NCBI GenBank assembly: GCA_947568835.1
Contig: OX387609.1
Span: 11,547,660 to 11,611,659 of the forward strand
Direction of reading: 5' to 3'
Length of the DNA stretch: 64,000 nt
Source of the DNA: Protonemura montana
Taxonomy: Eukaryota; Arthropoda; Insecta; Plecoptera; Nemouridae
Part shown: piece by piece, positions 24,874 to 36,680 of the stretch
How the letters are laid out: each line of letters opens with the position of its first letter
How positions within the stretch are numbered: position 1 is the first letter of the stretch
Program-made: the position numbers and the translations under genes
Notes under the pieces: generated by a model
The model's input: the letters and a program-made list of their open reading frames with translations, nothing else
What the model was told of the DNA's origin: nothing
The model's database searches: none

Positions 24874-25239
24874 CTCCTGAAGTCGCGATTTGCTGAAGAT
24901 TTTCCTGAACGTTCCTTGAAACACGGAATGTCGTGTTTTGAGATGAAATATCTGTGATTAAAAAGTGTGCATTAAATTGACGTTGTTTGTTTTGTTAAGT
25001 TCCTAGTCGAGTTCACGAATCATGTGCAAGGAAAGTGATTATATTATGAAGTCTACAAGAAAGAGCTGGCCAATCATTTGTTTCATATATTGAAGATCTG
25101 CACAGACCTTTGAGAAAGGAATTGGAAAGAAAGGAACCATGCTTTTCCCAAGGCCTCAATAGATCATCAATCGATAGGATTGATGAATATATCAAATAGA
25201 TTAACTGATCTTAAATAACCTGTGTAGCGGTTGCCATGG

Positions 25240-26324
25240 CTTGATTGATAGATTTGTGGTGTTTAACGACGCACTGTTTTAACATCTGGCCCTGCGGAAC
25301 TGGTATAATGGCGTTGGTGAATGAGAGGTTGATGATGAGGATGATGATGAACCTTATCTCACATAGAAGGGAGGAGGATCAATCAGGTGCCGGCACGTTG
25401 CCTATTCCTGTGGAAGAGCACCAAGGGACCACCGGCTTAACGTCCCTTCCAAAGGACGGTACAACTCGAACAGCAGGATTCCTCCACAAATCCATGCTGT
25501 CGAGAGGTTGATAAGCAAGGCGAGTGAAGTTGCTGTACTAACTTTCATCACTCCAACCTCTCTCCCGAACAGAACTGGTCATGTGTATGATGGTCACCCA
25601 TCCACTATCCGATCCAGTGCAGTGTTGCTTAACTTTCATCCCTCCAACCTCTCTCCCAAACAGAACTGGTCATGTGTATGATGGTCACCCAACCAATACC
25701 TGACCCAGCGCAGTGTTGCTTAACTTTCATCCCTCCTACCTCTCTCCCGAACAGAACTGGTCATGTGTATGATGGTCACCTATCCAATACCTGACCCAGC
25801 GCAGTGTTGCTTAACTTTCATCATTCCAATCTCTCTCCCGAACATAACTGGTCATGTGTATGATGGTCACCCATCCAATACCTGACTCAGCGCAGTGTTG
25901 CTTAACTTTCATCCTTTCAATCTCTCTCCCGAACATAACTGGTCATGTGTATGATGGTCACCCATCCAATACCTGACTCAGCGCAGTGTTGCTTAACTTA
26001 CATCCTTTCAATCTCTCTCCCGAACAGAACTGGTCATGTGTATGATGGTCACCCATCCAATACCTGACTCAGCGCAGTGTTGCTTAACTTTCATCCTTTC
26101 AATCTCTCTCCCGAACAGAACTGGTCATGTGTATGATGGTCACCCATCCAATACGTCTTTATGCATATTTTTATGGATTGTTGACGATGTATCACTCTGT
26201 ATGATGTATACTACTGATTCCAAAAAAAAAAAAATAATAATAATAATACCTGATCCAGCGCAGTGTTGCTTAACTTCGATAATCTCATGAGAACCGGTGT
26301 TTCCGACATGCCAAAACGTGTGGT
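25240..26324 (-). mobile_element. 5S-SINE with seven-fold 91-bp head expansion
   Basis: Reverse-oriented element bounded by the perfect 11-bp duplication GGTTGCCATGG (25229-25239 and 26325-26335). It is the counterpart of 18660-19110 but much longer, because a 91-bp head/body-junction segment is repeated: TCATGTGTATG starts at 25579, 25670, 25761, 25852, 25943, 26034 and 26125, always 91 bp apart. The last unit is split by about 95 bp of unrelated DNA ending in an A-run and AAT repeats (about 26155-26248). Confidence 0.9.
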
Positions 26325-26369
26325 GGTTGCCATGGAGAGACTTTGAAGCCAAGACTTAAGACAATTTTT

Positions 26370-26930
26370 CAACAGAATGGTTATAAAACCAAAGATATAA
26401 GAAGAATTTTGAAAAAATGACCAGGTTAAAACATAGAGAATATAGGGAAATAAGTACTGAAATAAAAGAAAAGAAAAGGCATGCAAGATGAAATCAAATA
26501 CAAAGCAATTTTACCAAGGTACAGAAGGTAAGAGTGGTTTTGTCAAAAAACCAGATTTTTATAGTGTTTAAGGCATATTGAAAATAAGTACCTACTATAG
26601 TGACGTCAGTGAAGGATCAGGTTCCATTCGAATGTTTATGTTCATATGAAGTAAGTTGTGAGTGTGTGAAAGTGTAAGCAGGAGAAACAGGTAGCAAAAT
26701 TAGCACAAGGGTCAAGGAACACGAAAGACACATAAGACAAGCAAAACAATCTAGCAGTGTTGGGGAAAAACAAAAGCGCTTTAATCAATCAGCTTGTGCA
26801 GAACACGGGAATGAGTTTCAACACCACATTCAAATAGACACGGTCGAAATGTTATGTCACGATAAAAGAAAATTTACTAGAAAAGCCAGAAAAGCAATAG
26901 AAATTAAAAAATAGCCCAAACACTGCAATA
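26370..26930 (+). mobile_element. Penelope-like element remnant, second copy
   Basis: Duplicate of the remnant at 19122-19740, with the same degenerate GIY-YIG coding (AGETGS/RK, TRVKEHERHIR, AEHGNEF) and stop codons. Its position after an orthologous 5S-SINE shows co-duplication. Confidence 0.7.
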
Positions 26931-28019
26931 GATTATAGTTTTTAGACTCTTATTCATTTATCTATTGATTTATCTATTATTTATTTGATCTATAATTGTT
27001 TATCTCTTTTTTTTCTAGCCTTTTAAAGGGAGGTGAAAACTTAAAAGAGATTATAGTTTTCAACTAGATTGAGCATGAGGAACGGTATTACAACAGAGAA
27101 ATGAAGTAGAAAGTATCAGTGAGAAGGTATAAGAAGTCAGCAAACAAGATCCAGAAGAAAATACTTAGGTGGGTCGATTGTGAGGTAAAATATGTGAAGG
27201 AATCTTGAAAAGTAAACATAGCGTCAGGAAAACCTCCGAAAATTGTCGATTTTTCCTCACAGTGTGAACAGTTAATGCAGAAACGCCAGTTTTTCCGGGT
27301 CTTTCACATCGAAAATACAAAATATGAAATTTCATTGAATGATTAATCCTGATTTTTTTTAGTAAGATGCATTGAGAATAATAAGTGATAAATATAAATC
27401 AACGATGGGGGGGACTTCTGAATATAGATGACAAAAAACTTGGGTGAGAGTGTAGTGCCATCTTTAAACACCAACTAATTGATCTTATTATTCATTATTG
27501 CTGTTATCATGTTTATCATGCAATATTTTTGTTATTATTGTCGTGATATGCATATTAATGTGCTGTATTATTATGTAACATTTTACAAAGACTGGCGATC
27601 TAATTATCCAGTGACCAGTTTGCCATGTACACGAGCAATAAATCAAGTGAATTGAATTGAATTAAGAATTCCTGGGCAAGGCAGTTGTTGAAATTTTCTG
27701 GTTCTTTTGTTACCGGAGAAATGTTCCAACTGCTATCATCTATGATAAAGAAACAGGCATAAATAACACAACTTTGGTAAAGATAAGTTGTTTGTTACTT
27801 AGCATTTAGAACCTGGCTGTATTAATTTGGGAGAGTTTTCCAGAAACCCTACTGTGCTACATTCAATGGCAAGTGCCCTTTTGGCCCTCAATCTAATTTT
27901 CAGCTATATAGCTTGCAACTCTGCATCATCTCTGATTATCCCATATGTGGTAGCACCCACGCCGGTAATTCTTGTAATATTAAAAATTCACAAACGTAAT
28001 TAGATGTTTAATGATATGT
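26931..28019. other. Intergenic DNA duplicated at 19741-20699
   Basis: Same content as 19741-20699, plus small insertions (TTTATC/TATT-rich near 26945 and about 55 bp near 27715). No gene seen. Confidence 0.55.
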
Positions 28020-28390
28020 AATTATGCATTGTTGCGACTTGCAGTTTTTTCACGAGACTGAAAAGCGACACGCTCCATACAATGTCCACTGCATCAGTCA
28101 TATAAAGTCTATTCTAGGTAACCTCGAAGCAGCTTCCCACCAATCAAACAGATCTGTTTCCAAACTTATCAAACCGGGGGATCTCCCATCCAATCAATCA
28201 CTCGCAATCAATTCAAAGGCAATCACAACATTTCCACTTCCTCTCTTACACAGATCAATCGTTGGCAACATTTCCCTGTTTTCAGCGCCTGCTCCCGGTA
28301 TAAAAGCTCTGCTCCCGCTTGCTGTCAATCATACTCCTGTAAGGAACGAACCTGCTGACAGAAACCATCGACAGAAATCCATCGACCAAC
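28020..28390 (+). promoter_or_regulatory. Conserved promoter block of OBP-like copy 3
   Basis: Nearly identical to the copy 2 block. TATAAAA at 28299-28305, 92 bp before the ATG. Confidence 0.75.
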
Positions 28391-31319
28391 ATGAAGTTCT
28401 GTGCTGTGTTTGTATTCACCATCGTCCTCTTGGCTGGCAAAGTAAGCATTCACTTTTATTTGATTCTTTGGATGATTCAAACCAAGTGGTAATAATTTGC
28501 AGCAGTGTCAAGGGTTCAATGGGGGTTCCATAAATCAGCAACTCGCATTGGACAGGAAGATTCTAAACATAAGCAAACACACCTTCAGAGAGCGTTTCGA
28601 AATTATCAAGAAAATCGCACCAAATTTTCTCAATCTTTTTTGGACGATTCTGTCATAATGTCAATATCGGTAATGTAATGTACAATCTGAGAAAAAGATC
28701 GAAAATTGTGTTAATTTTGCTGTAAATCTGATCAAATTTATGGTAATCTATGGATATGGTCACCAAACATATCAATGTCCTCGCCTCCGCATGTCAACGC
28801 ATGGAGGAGTACGTTTCTGTGCTGATTCACTGTCTTCATTCCAGTGCCGAGCTGGGGACGATTCCGATGAGTCCGGGTCCGATCAGGACGAGTCTATTTT
28901 CAAAGAAGCCAGGCGGTACATGGGCGAGTGTGCCGAGAAGATAAAGATTGTCGAGGGTAGGTAATGGCAGGGGTGGTTCGTCGATAAGAGTAGCTAAGGT
29001 TGGCCACTGGTGGATGGGAAAAGGAGAAAATAATTTTTTAAATTTTGTCTTGAAATGTATTCTTTTCGTGATCAAATTACATCAATCCATCACGCCACTT
29101 TCCATCGTTGAGAGCGAGCTTATTTGAGTAGCGTGGGGCCTGAAATATTTTCTGCTTTTCTTCGACCGCCCATTATCTTTGCTCCAGGACCAAAATATCT
29201 CACCAGCCTCGACTGATCGGTATCTTCGGTCTAGCATGGGCAACAGGCAATGGACTCAAAGTCAAAAATGGATTCCCAAAAACCTAACCTAACCCAACAA
29301 CGCTTTGTCCCTTAAATAAGCCACTAAATTATTGGCTTCTTTCTTGTACTGATTCGCGCATCTTATAGTGGAGATCACATTGCAACATGACTTTGTCATT
29401 AGCTTAGCATTAGCATATCATTAGCAGAGACGTTATCACTTGCAGGCATTGATTAACAAGGTGTAAATCTTTCTTTTTGTAGCCATCCTATTTTTCTTAA
29501 CACCAAACGTTTGCAAAGATACTTACCTATATTTTGACAACGTATTGGGTAGTCAGTAAAAAGCATCTTTTGTCTTTTGCAATAGAAGTTCCCACTATAT
29601 TCCATCCGAGAAACGATCATGGGGTACAGACGATTTTCCAACAGTTTTTCCAGACGTTTTTCCAACCGTTTTTCCAAACATTTTCCAGGCGTTTGCAATG
29701 ACATGATGGACGAAAATGCAGACCGTGGTGACCCCAAGTACGACAACTGTAAGGTACGTAACCACTCTTATCAAAAACAATTTGATAAATTTTCGTTAGT
29801 AGCTAACGACCAGTTGAACTTTATTCATGTAACTATATTCCTTGCTCCATCATCCATTTCAATACAGAGAACACTTTTTCCACAGAAGCTATCAACAAAT
29901 TACAGTCTATCAAGCATGATTTTTTTAATTTTCCGAGCTCTCAATTTAAATACTTTCCATCTTACCTGCAGGAATGGGTTGCATGACAGCTTAACCATTT
30001 TAACTGTAATTACAGTGTTCGTCTTTACTTGTTCCAGGCTATGGGGGTCTGCGTATGCGAACGCTTCGGCATCGTAAGTAATTTATTAATTACCGAGTGT
30101 CATTCAGAAAATATTCATTTGTCCTCCAATCATGACCGTTTGTACCTAATTTAATTTTTACACTTTTCTGTCCTCTAACCCACACAACTATTAGCCAGAT
30201 AGGTTCGTTCATATACCAGTTATAATAGCCGATCACCCACTCTTTCAGCAGGATAGTCGGCCATTTAAACTAACACAACATTTTCCAGATGGTCGGCAAC
30301 GACTATGACTTTGCCAAGCTGGAGGTGCTCAAGAAGCGATTCAACAAGCAAGAGTACAAGACGGCGGCTGAAAAGGCCCTCAAACCATGTGGAGGTATGA
30401 TAGCATTTGCCCGTCAAAGATGATGGCGCATATATGGAAAGGGCCAGTTGTTCTGGTAATCCCTTGATTGCCGACCTTGAGTTCTGACCTTGGATCCTTA
30501 TTTTCCAGGCGTTTCCGTCGGTCCGAGTCAGAACGAGTCTGTGGTCAATATTGCGTCCTGCGCATTCAAGGCATCTCCCAAGGTAATTTTACTTAAGTTT
30601 GCATGCTTAGAACAATTCCATGTCTATAGTTTAAATTTAATTGCATTGCCCGTGCGACAATGATATTAGGAATTGGTTAGACTTGATCTAAACTGGATCT
30701 GAACCGTATAAAAGAGTTCAAGTGCAGGGTGAGATCATGGAACTTTTTTGTTAGAGATAACAACATTTGGTTAATCAATGATCTCGTGATCTCAATTGAA
30801 AAAGTGACATGATACCCTTGCCTGGTTCTTGATGGCGTTTTTTTAAGAGTTCAGGTACCTACTCTTTTAATGTATCAGAAGGTCGTATCTGGGTTCAAAG
30901 TGGGAGTGGTATTGTGTGGTTTTTTTGGATTTCTATTTTGTTTCTTGTAATCTTGTCAATGTTTTATTAGATCCACTAATTTTGAAATCTTGTCGATGAA
31001 TTTGGCTAAAGTAGCCCCTATGCTAAAAATAGTTTAAGATGGATTGAAAACCAGATAGTTATAGTTCCTGTCAACCTTAGATTAGCAATCAAGATCGAGG
31101 TTAAATAATATCAGGCAGGATCTCAAGGTCACTTAACTGGCTTTCATATGAAATAAAAAATATTTTTACTGTGACTGGAATTCCTGAAATAATTACCCCG
31201 AGTAAAACAAGTGACCAACGATGAACACGTGGTGCACACTAATACTTGATGTGTTTTTGTTTTTTAAGTTCAAGGAAATCGTCACGAACATGGCGAAATC
31301 CTTCAGCAGCTCTGATTAA
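28391..31319 (+). CDS. OBP-like secreted protein, array copy 3
   Basis: Seven coding exons: 28391-28441, 28845-28956, 29689-29753, 30038-30073, 30289-30394, 30509-30582 and 31269-31319, giving 164 residues. Signal peptide MKFCAVFVFTIVLLAGK. Exon 2 is 21 bp longer than in every other copy and adds seven acidic/Ser/Gly residues (SDESGSDQDES) near the mature N-terminus, in frame. Eight mature cysteines, C5 absent, C2-x5-C3. Most similar to copy 2, 7,316 bp upstream. The polyA signal ATTAAA is at 31403-31408. All splice sites and the frame are intact, so it should be functional. Confidence 0.88.
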
Positions 31320-31559
31320 CTCCTGGAGTCGCAATTTGCTGAAGATTTTCCTGAACGTTCCTTGAAACACGGAATGTCGTGTTGTGAGATGAAATATCTG
31401 TGATTAAAAAGTGTGCATTAAATTGACGTTGTTTGTTTTGTTGAGTTCCTGGTCGAGTTCACGAATCATGTTCATATAAAGCTATTTTCATAAGTCCACA
31501 AGAAAGAGCTGGCCAATCATTTGTTTCATATATTGAAGATCTGCACAGACCTTTACCAC

Positions 31560-31870
31560 TGATCTTAAGTAACCTGGATAGCGGTTGTCATAGCGAAACA
31601 TTGAAGCCGAGGCCACCATTTTGAGAGTCCCTTATTTTGAGTACTACTCACAAAGTTATTGTTACTTTTTTCAAGATGGATTTAAGTTAGCGAATTGTGA
31701 AAGTCACGCGTCAGAACTGATTCTAAAGAAAATAGATCAAGGTCGAAGTGATCGCCACGGTATTGTTAAGAAAAGTGAAGAAGAATAAGATCTGGTGGAA
31801 AGACTAAAGACGGCTGTCAGGAACAAGTTTGGAGATTTGACGTTTGGCGGGAATTTTACGGAATGGCTTT
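31560..31870. repeat. Dispersed repeat copy (AACCTGGATAGCGGTTGTC family)
   Basis: Begins TAACCTGGATAGCGGTTGTC and continues with a CCATTTTGAGAGTCCC motif. Related sequence lies at 37706-37850 and, reversed, at 44690-44850. It flanks the 5S-SINEs at 18.6 and 25.2 kb and matches the 41-bp satellite at 44.0 kb. No coding seen. Confidence 0.6.
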
Positions 31871-32154
31871 ACTTGAAATAAAAAAAACCTAAATAAAAAA
31901 AAATAATTGGGCAATTTGAATGAAAATTTAAACAATTAAACAAATTTAAACACTTACAATATATGTAGACACTGTTAAAAAACGCCATCAACCAACGGCA
32001 ACTTCAAAGAATCGAAACGATAAACAGCAATAAAAACTGCATAATAAAAAATAAAAAACAATAATAATAAATAGCAAATGATAGCAAGCGTAATAAATCT
32101 ACATCAGATGCACTCAGCGACCCAAACTCAAATGTAAATAACGTTCGTTGAAAA

Positions 32155-32412
32155 CAACGGTCCACTCGAGATCGCCGTAGTTAAGCGACACTGCGCTGGG
32201 TCAGGTATTGGATGGGTGACCACTGAACGGTTTGGTGTGTTGGAAACACCGGTCCTCGTGAGATCAACAAAGTTAAGCTACACTGAGTTGGGTCAGGTAT
32301 TGGATAGGTGACCACCGAACTGTTTGGTGTGTTGGAAACACCGGTCCTCGTGAGATCACTGAAGTTAAGCAACACTGCGCTGGGTCAGGTATTGGATGGG
32401 TGACTACCAAAC
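32155..32412 (+). repeat. Three tandem 5S rRNA-like units, 92-bp period
   Basis: GTTAAGC starts at 32180, 32272 and 32364. Each unit carries GTTGGAAACACCGGTCCTCG, the 5S A-box region and GGTCAGGTATTGGATGGGTG (5S C-box-like). Here the whole unit is 5S-derived and no SINE body follows. It is too divergent and too short for a real 5S gene (about 120 nt). Confidence 0.8.
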
Positions 32413-33645
32413 GACTTTCTAGGTGACGTAACCTTGTCACCCTCGGCTGCCTGCTAGGCCTAGCTATGTGTTAGGACCCTGTCACACTATTCTGCCGAGA
32501 TCAGCCGTCTGCAGCCGAGTGTAGCTTAGTGCTGCCGAGTGCAGCCGAGGGCTTCCGTTCCTGGTTACCGATAGGGCTTCGTTGTAGGATGAGCGTAGCG
32601 ATATATTGAGATGATGAAGTGTGAAGCCGATCCATTGTTTATATCAAAGCAAAACAGACAAAATTCACATAATCGCCGAAAATATTTTGGAAAAAAAAGA
32701 AAGAAAAAACACCTGGGCTCAATAACTGCCTTTCTCATTTCTGCAAGTTTGGTGACAAAATAACACACTTTTTTGGCTGTAAAAAACCAAAAAGTTGCTA
32801 CAAAATCTGATATGTTTCGATGATTTTGAAAAGTTAAAAAAGAGAGGGACATTTATTTGAGAACATAAAAATGTGCTATGCAAATTTCAAAAAGATGAGA
32901 CTTCTTTATCCAAAACATCAGTGATTTTAAAGAAAATTGGTTCAAAACATTTTACTGAGAGTAACTAAAATACAAGATCCGATAAAGGCCTAAAATACTA
33001 AACAAATGCTTCCGATGAGTTGTAGACAAAAACACACACTTCTTCTTATCCCCTACGTCAAGGATATCTGAAGATGTCTGAAGAAACTCTGCATTTAATT
33101 GATCAACGCCCGTTATTCTTATTGTAAACATTTCAGTAGAAATTCTGGAGATTATTCAGAATCCCTGTGATGTATTAATTATTACATTTCTTTACTAGAA
33201 TGGAGATAAACCATCATTGAAGATCCAGAGACTATTGCCAAATCAATAGGTTTTCTGACAGATACTTAAAAACTATTTTTTGTTCAAATAAATTAGGTCG
33301 TATAGACAAATTCAATTAACAAGATTACTAGCAATATTGTTACAGGAAAAACCGTTTAACAACGACATCAATTCTAAATGTTTAAACTCTTTATGGTGTA
33401 ATCAAAATTCAAAGTCTCGGTATTTCTCACTTTTAACTAAAGCTTTCCACATGGCAACTCACGAAATAATATCACAATAACCAGACATACTCAGAATCAG
33501 GGGAATACCAAAACGATATCTCATTTAAAGCGTTTTGACTTTCACGGAAAATCGAAAGTGCATCGGTGGTTATTCCATCCGTAGTCCGTTCCATCCCACC
33601 TCCACTGGTAATTCTTGTAATATTAAAAATACATCAAAAATACAT
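32413..33645. other. Intergenic region between copies 3 and 4
   Basis: AT-rich DNA with a short run of imperfect GCCGAG repeats near 32490-32550. The rest has no recognisable element. Confidence 0.4.
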
Positions 33646-34022
33646 TACATGTAATTATGCATTAAAGCGACACAAGTATTTTTTAGGGAACAAAAACCCG
33701 CCAATGTTGTTGCAATTTCCACTGCATCAGCAATATAAATTCTATTCATGGCAACTTCCCAGCATCCCACCAATGAAATAGATCAGTTTCCAAACTTATC
33801 AAACCGGGAAATTTCCCATGCAATCAATTACTCGCAATCAATTCAAAGGCAATCGCAACATTTCCACTTCCTCTCTTACACAGATCAATCGTTGGCAACA
33901 TTTCCCTGTTTTCAGCGCCTGCTCCCGGTATAAAAGCTCTGAGTTCCCGGTTGCTGTCAATCATACTCCTGTAAGGAACGAACCTGCTGACAGAAACCAT
34001 CGACAGAAATCCACCGACCAAC
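33646..34022 (+). promoter_or_regulatory. Conserved promoter block of OBP-like copy 4
   Basis: Shares the block with the other copies, with small indels at its 5' end. TATAAAA at 33929-33935, 94 bp before the ATG. Confidence 0.75.
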
Positions 34023-36541
34023 ATGAAGTTCTGTGCTGTGTTAGTCTTCACCGTCGTCCTCCTGGCTGGAAAAGTAAGCATTCACTTTTATTTGCTTCTT
34101 CAGAGGATTGAAAGCAAGTGGTTATAATGAACAGCAGTGTCAAGGGTTCAATGGGGGATCCACGGATCAGCAGCTCACATTGGATAGGAAGGTTACCTTT
34201 AAAGATTAGCACCTTCCTAATCCTATAGGATAAGCACCTTCGGAAGAGTGTTTCAAAATAACTCAGCGAAAACTACCAATATTTCTCTATCTGACGTGGA
34301 CGATTCTGTTCTCATGTTTATTTCGGTAATGCCGCATTCAGTGCAATGTGGGAAAGCGAACGATACTTTTTTGACTATGGTATACATTTTTATAAAATCG
34401 AGTGTAAGGTAATTAAACACATCAGTGTCATCGCCTCCAACGCACGAAGGAGAACGTTTCTGTTCTGATTTCCTCTCTGTCTTCCAGTGCCGTGCTGGGG
34501 ACGATTCCGACGAGTCTCTTTTCAAAGAAGCCAAGCAGCACATAAGCGAATGTGGCAAAAAGATAACGATCGACGTGGGTAGGTAACGGCAAGGCCGGCT
34601 AGTTTATAAAGGCAACCAGGGCATGGACCAAATAAGTGGATAAAGCTAGAAGAGTAGGGTAGAAAGTTACAGTTATTTTTGTGCTGTCTTATAATTTTCA
34701 ATTTTGGATTGACATATATTATTCTTGTGATAAAGTGACATTCTCAATCAGAACATCTGATAAACGCGCTCAGTCGCGCCACTTTCGTTCGCGGAGGTCG
34801 AGCTTATTTGAGTCGCCAGGGCCCCTCTAATCGGCCCCACCCTTGACATACGATTAGAAAAAATTACTAAGCAATATTATCAGTTTTTCGGTGGTCAATA
34901 AAAGGTTCATTTTAAAATTAAAAAATGTCCGGTATAAATCGTCCGAACAAAGACCATTGGTAAGACTTTTTTCCAGCCGTTTTTTCAACTATTTTCCAGG
35001 CGTTTGCAATGAGATGATGGACAAGAATGCAGACCGCAGTGACGCCAAGTATGACAACTGTAAGGTACGTTACCATTTTTGTATAAATCAAGTTGCTAAC
35101 GACTGGCTAGAAACTAACAGCACGTTAAATTTCAACCATATAATGATAGTTTTTGCTATAGCGTCCACTTATATAGACACTATCCCTCTGTGCGATTTTA
35201 ATTTATTACGGTATCAATTAAAATACTCACCTTCTTACCTGCAGGAAATGGGTTGCAAGACAGTAACCATTTCAATGGTAATTACAGTGTTCGTCTTTAC
35301 TTGTTCCAGGCTATGGGGGTCTGTGTATGCGAACGCTTCGGCATCGTAAGTCATTTATTAATAACCGACTGTCATTCAGCAATTATACCATTTTTCATAC
35401 CAATCAAGCCCAATTATACATATTGAAATTTTAACGCTTTTCTTTCCTCTAGCCCATACAACTATTCGCCGGAAAGTTTAATTCATATACCAGTTCTAAT
35501 GGCCGATCACACATTCTTTCCGCAGTTTAGTCGGCCATTTAAACTAATATAATGTTTCCAGATGGTCGGCAACGACTACGACTTTGCCAAACTAAACGTG
35601 CTTAAGCAGCAATTCAAGAAACAGGAGTACAAGGACGCGGCTGAAGAAGCTCTCAAACCATGTGGAGGTATAAAAGATGCGCTTTTTTAAATTCCCCAAG
35701 AATAGCAATCATATCCCGTTGCAGAAGTCACCATATTGTCCAAACCCACAAGAGGGTTTCTCCTCTTGGAGGCTGAACTGTAATGGTTAACATAAACTCC
35801 AGAAATATCTAGATCTTAAGATATGTATCGTAGAAATCTGGTAAGTTCCAAGACTTGACTAGAAGATCTTCAGGATCCTGAAGGATCTTAAAGCGATTTC
35901 AATTTCATCATTTCCAGAGAGCAAACTGTCAGTTTTCCTATAGATATTCTTATTGCTGACCTTAGGTTTTGACTTTAAGACCTAATTTTCCAGGCGTTTC
36001 CGTCGGTCCGAGTCAGAACGAGTCCGTGGTCAATATTGCGTCCTGCGCATTCAAGGCATCTCCCAAGGTAATTGTAGCTAAGTATAGATATACGCTTGTG
36101 CATTTATTTATGTTTCGAACAATTGTAACGCATTTGTTTTGAATTGAATTTCATTGTGTTCGGTTTTTGGAGTTCAGGTACCCACTCTTCTAACGTGTCA
36201 GAAGGGTTGTTGATATTGGAGCGGAGGGTCGTGGCTGGGTTCACAGAGAGAGTGTCAGGGTTTTAAAGTGAGATTGGCTGGGTTTAAAGTGGGAGAGGCA
36301 AGGCGTGGTCAGCACATTGGATTAGCAGACAGGATCGAGGTCAAATGCAATCAGCTAGGATGCTAAGGGCACTTATCTGGCTTTCATATGAAGTAACCAA
36401 TATTTTCATGGTGCCTGGTATTGCTGAAATTTACCCGAGTAAAACAAGTGACCAACGATGAACACGTGGGGCATAATAAAACTTGTTGTGTTTTTGTTTC
36501 TTCAGTTCAAGGAAATTGTCAAGAACATGGCGAAATCCTAG
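34023..36541 (+). CDS. OBP-like secreted protein, array copy 4 (shortened C-terminus)
   Basis: Seven coding exons: 34023-34073, 34488-34578, 35000-35064, 35310-35345, 35562-35667, 35994-36067 and 36506-36541, giving 152 residues. Signal peptide MKFCAVLVFTVVLLAGK. Eight mature cysteines as in copies 2 and 3. In the last exon the Phe codon after AKS is TAG, so five residues (FSSSD in the sisters) are lost. The downstream bases still spell those codons, so the truncation is recent and probably tolerated, because the conserved core ends before it. The polyA signal AATAAA is at 36640-36645. A large fold-back element sits just downstream. Confidence 0.86.
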
Positions 36542-36680
36542 AGCAGCTCTGATTAACTTCTGAAGTCGCGATTTGCTGAAGATTTTCCTGAACGTTCCCT
36601 GAAACACGGAATGTCGTGTTTTGAGATGAAATATCTGTGAATAAAAAGTGTGCATTACATTGACGTTGTTTGTTTTGTTG

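Noticed and set aside
28024-28533. 169-codon + frame starting MHCCDL, also 106 codons at 20706
   Set aside because: Covers the promoter block, TATA box, leader and exon 1 out of frame; not a gene.
32155-32412. True 5S rRNA genes
   Set aside because: Units are 92 bp with substitutions in conserved 5S positions and lack the 3' part; they belong with the SINE heads.
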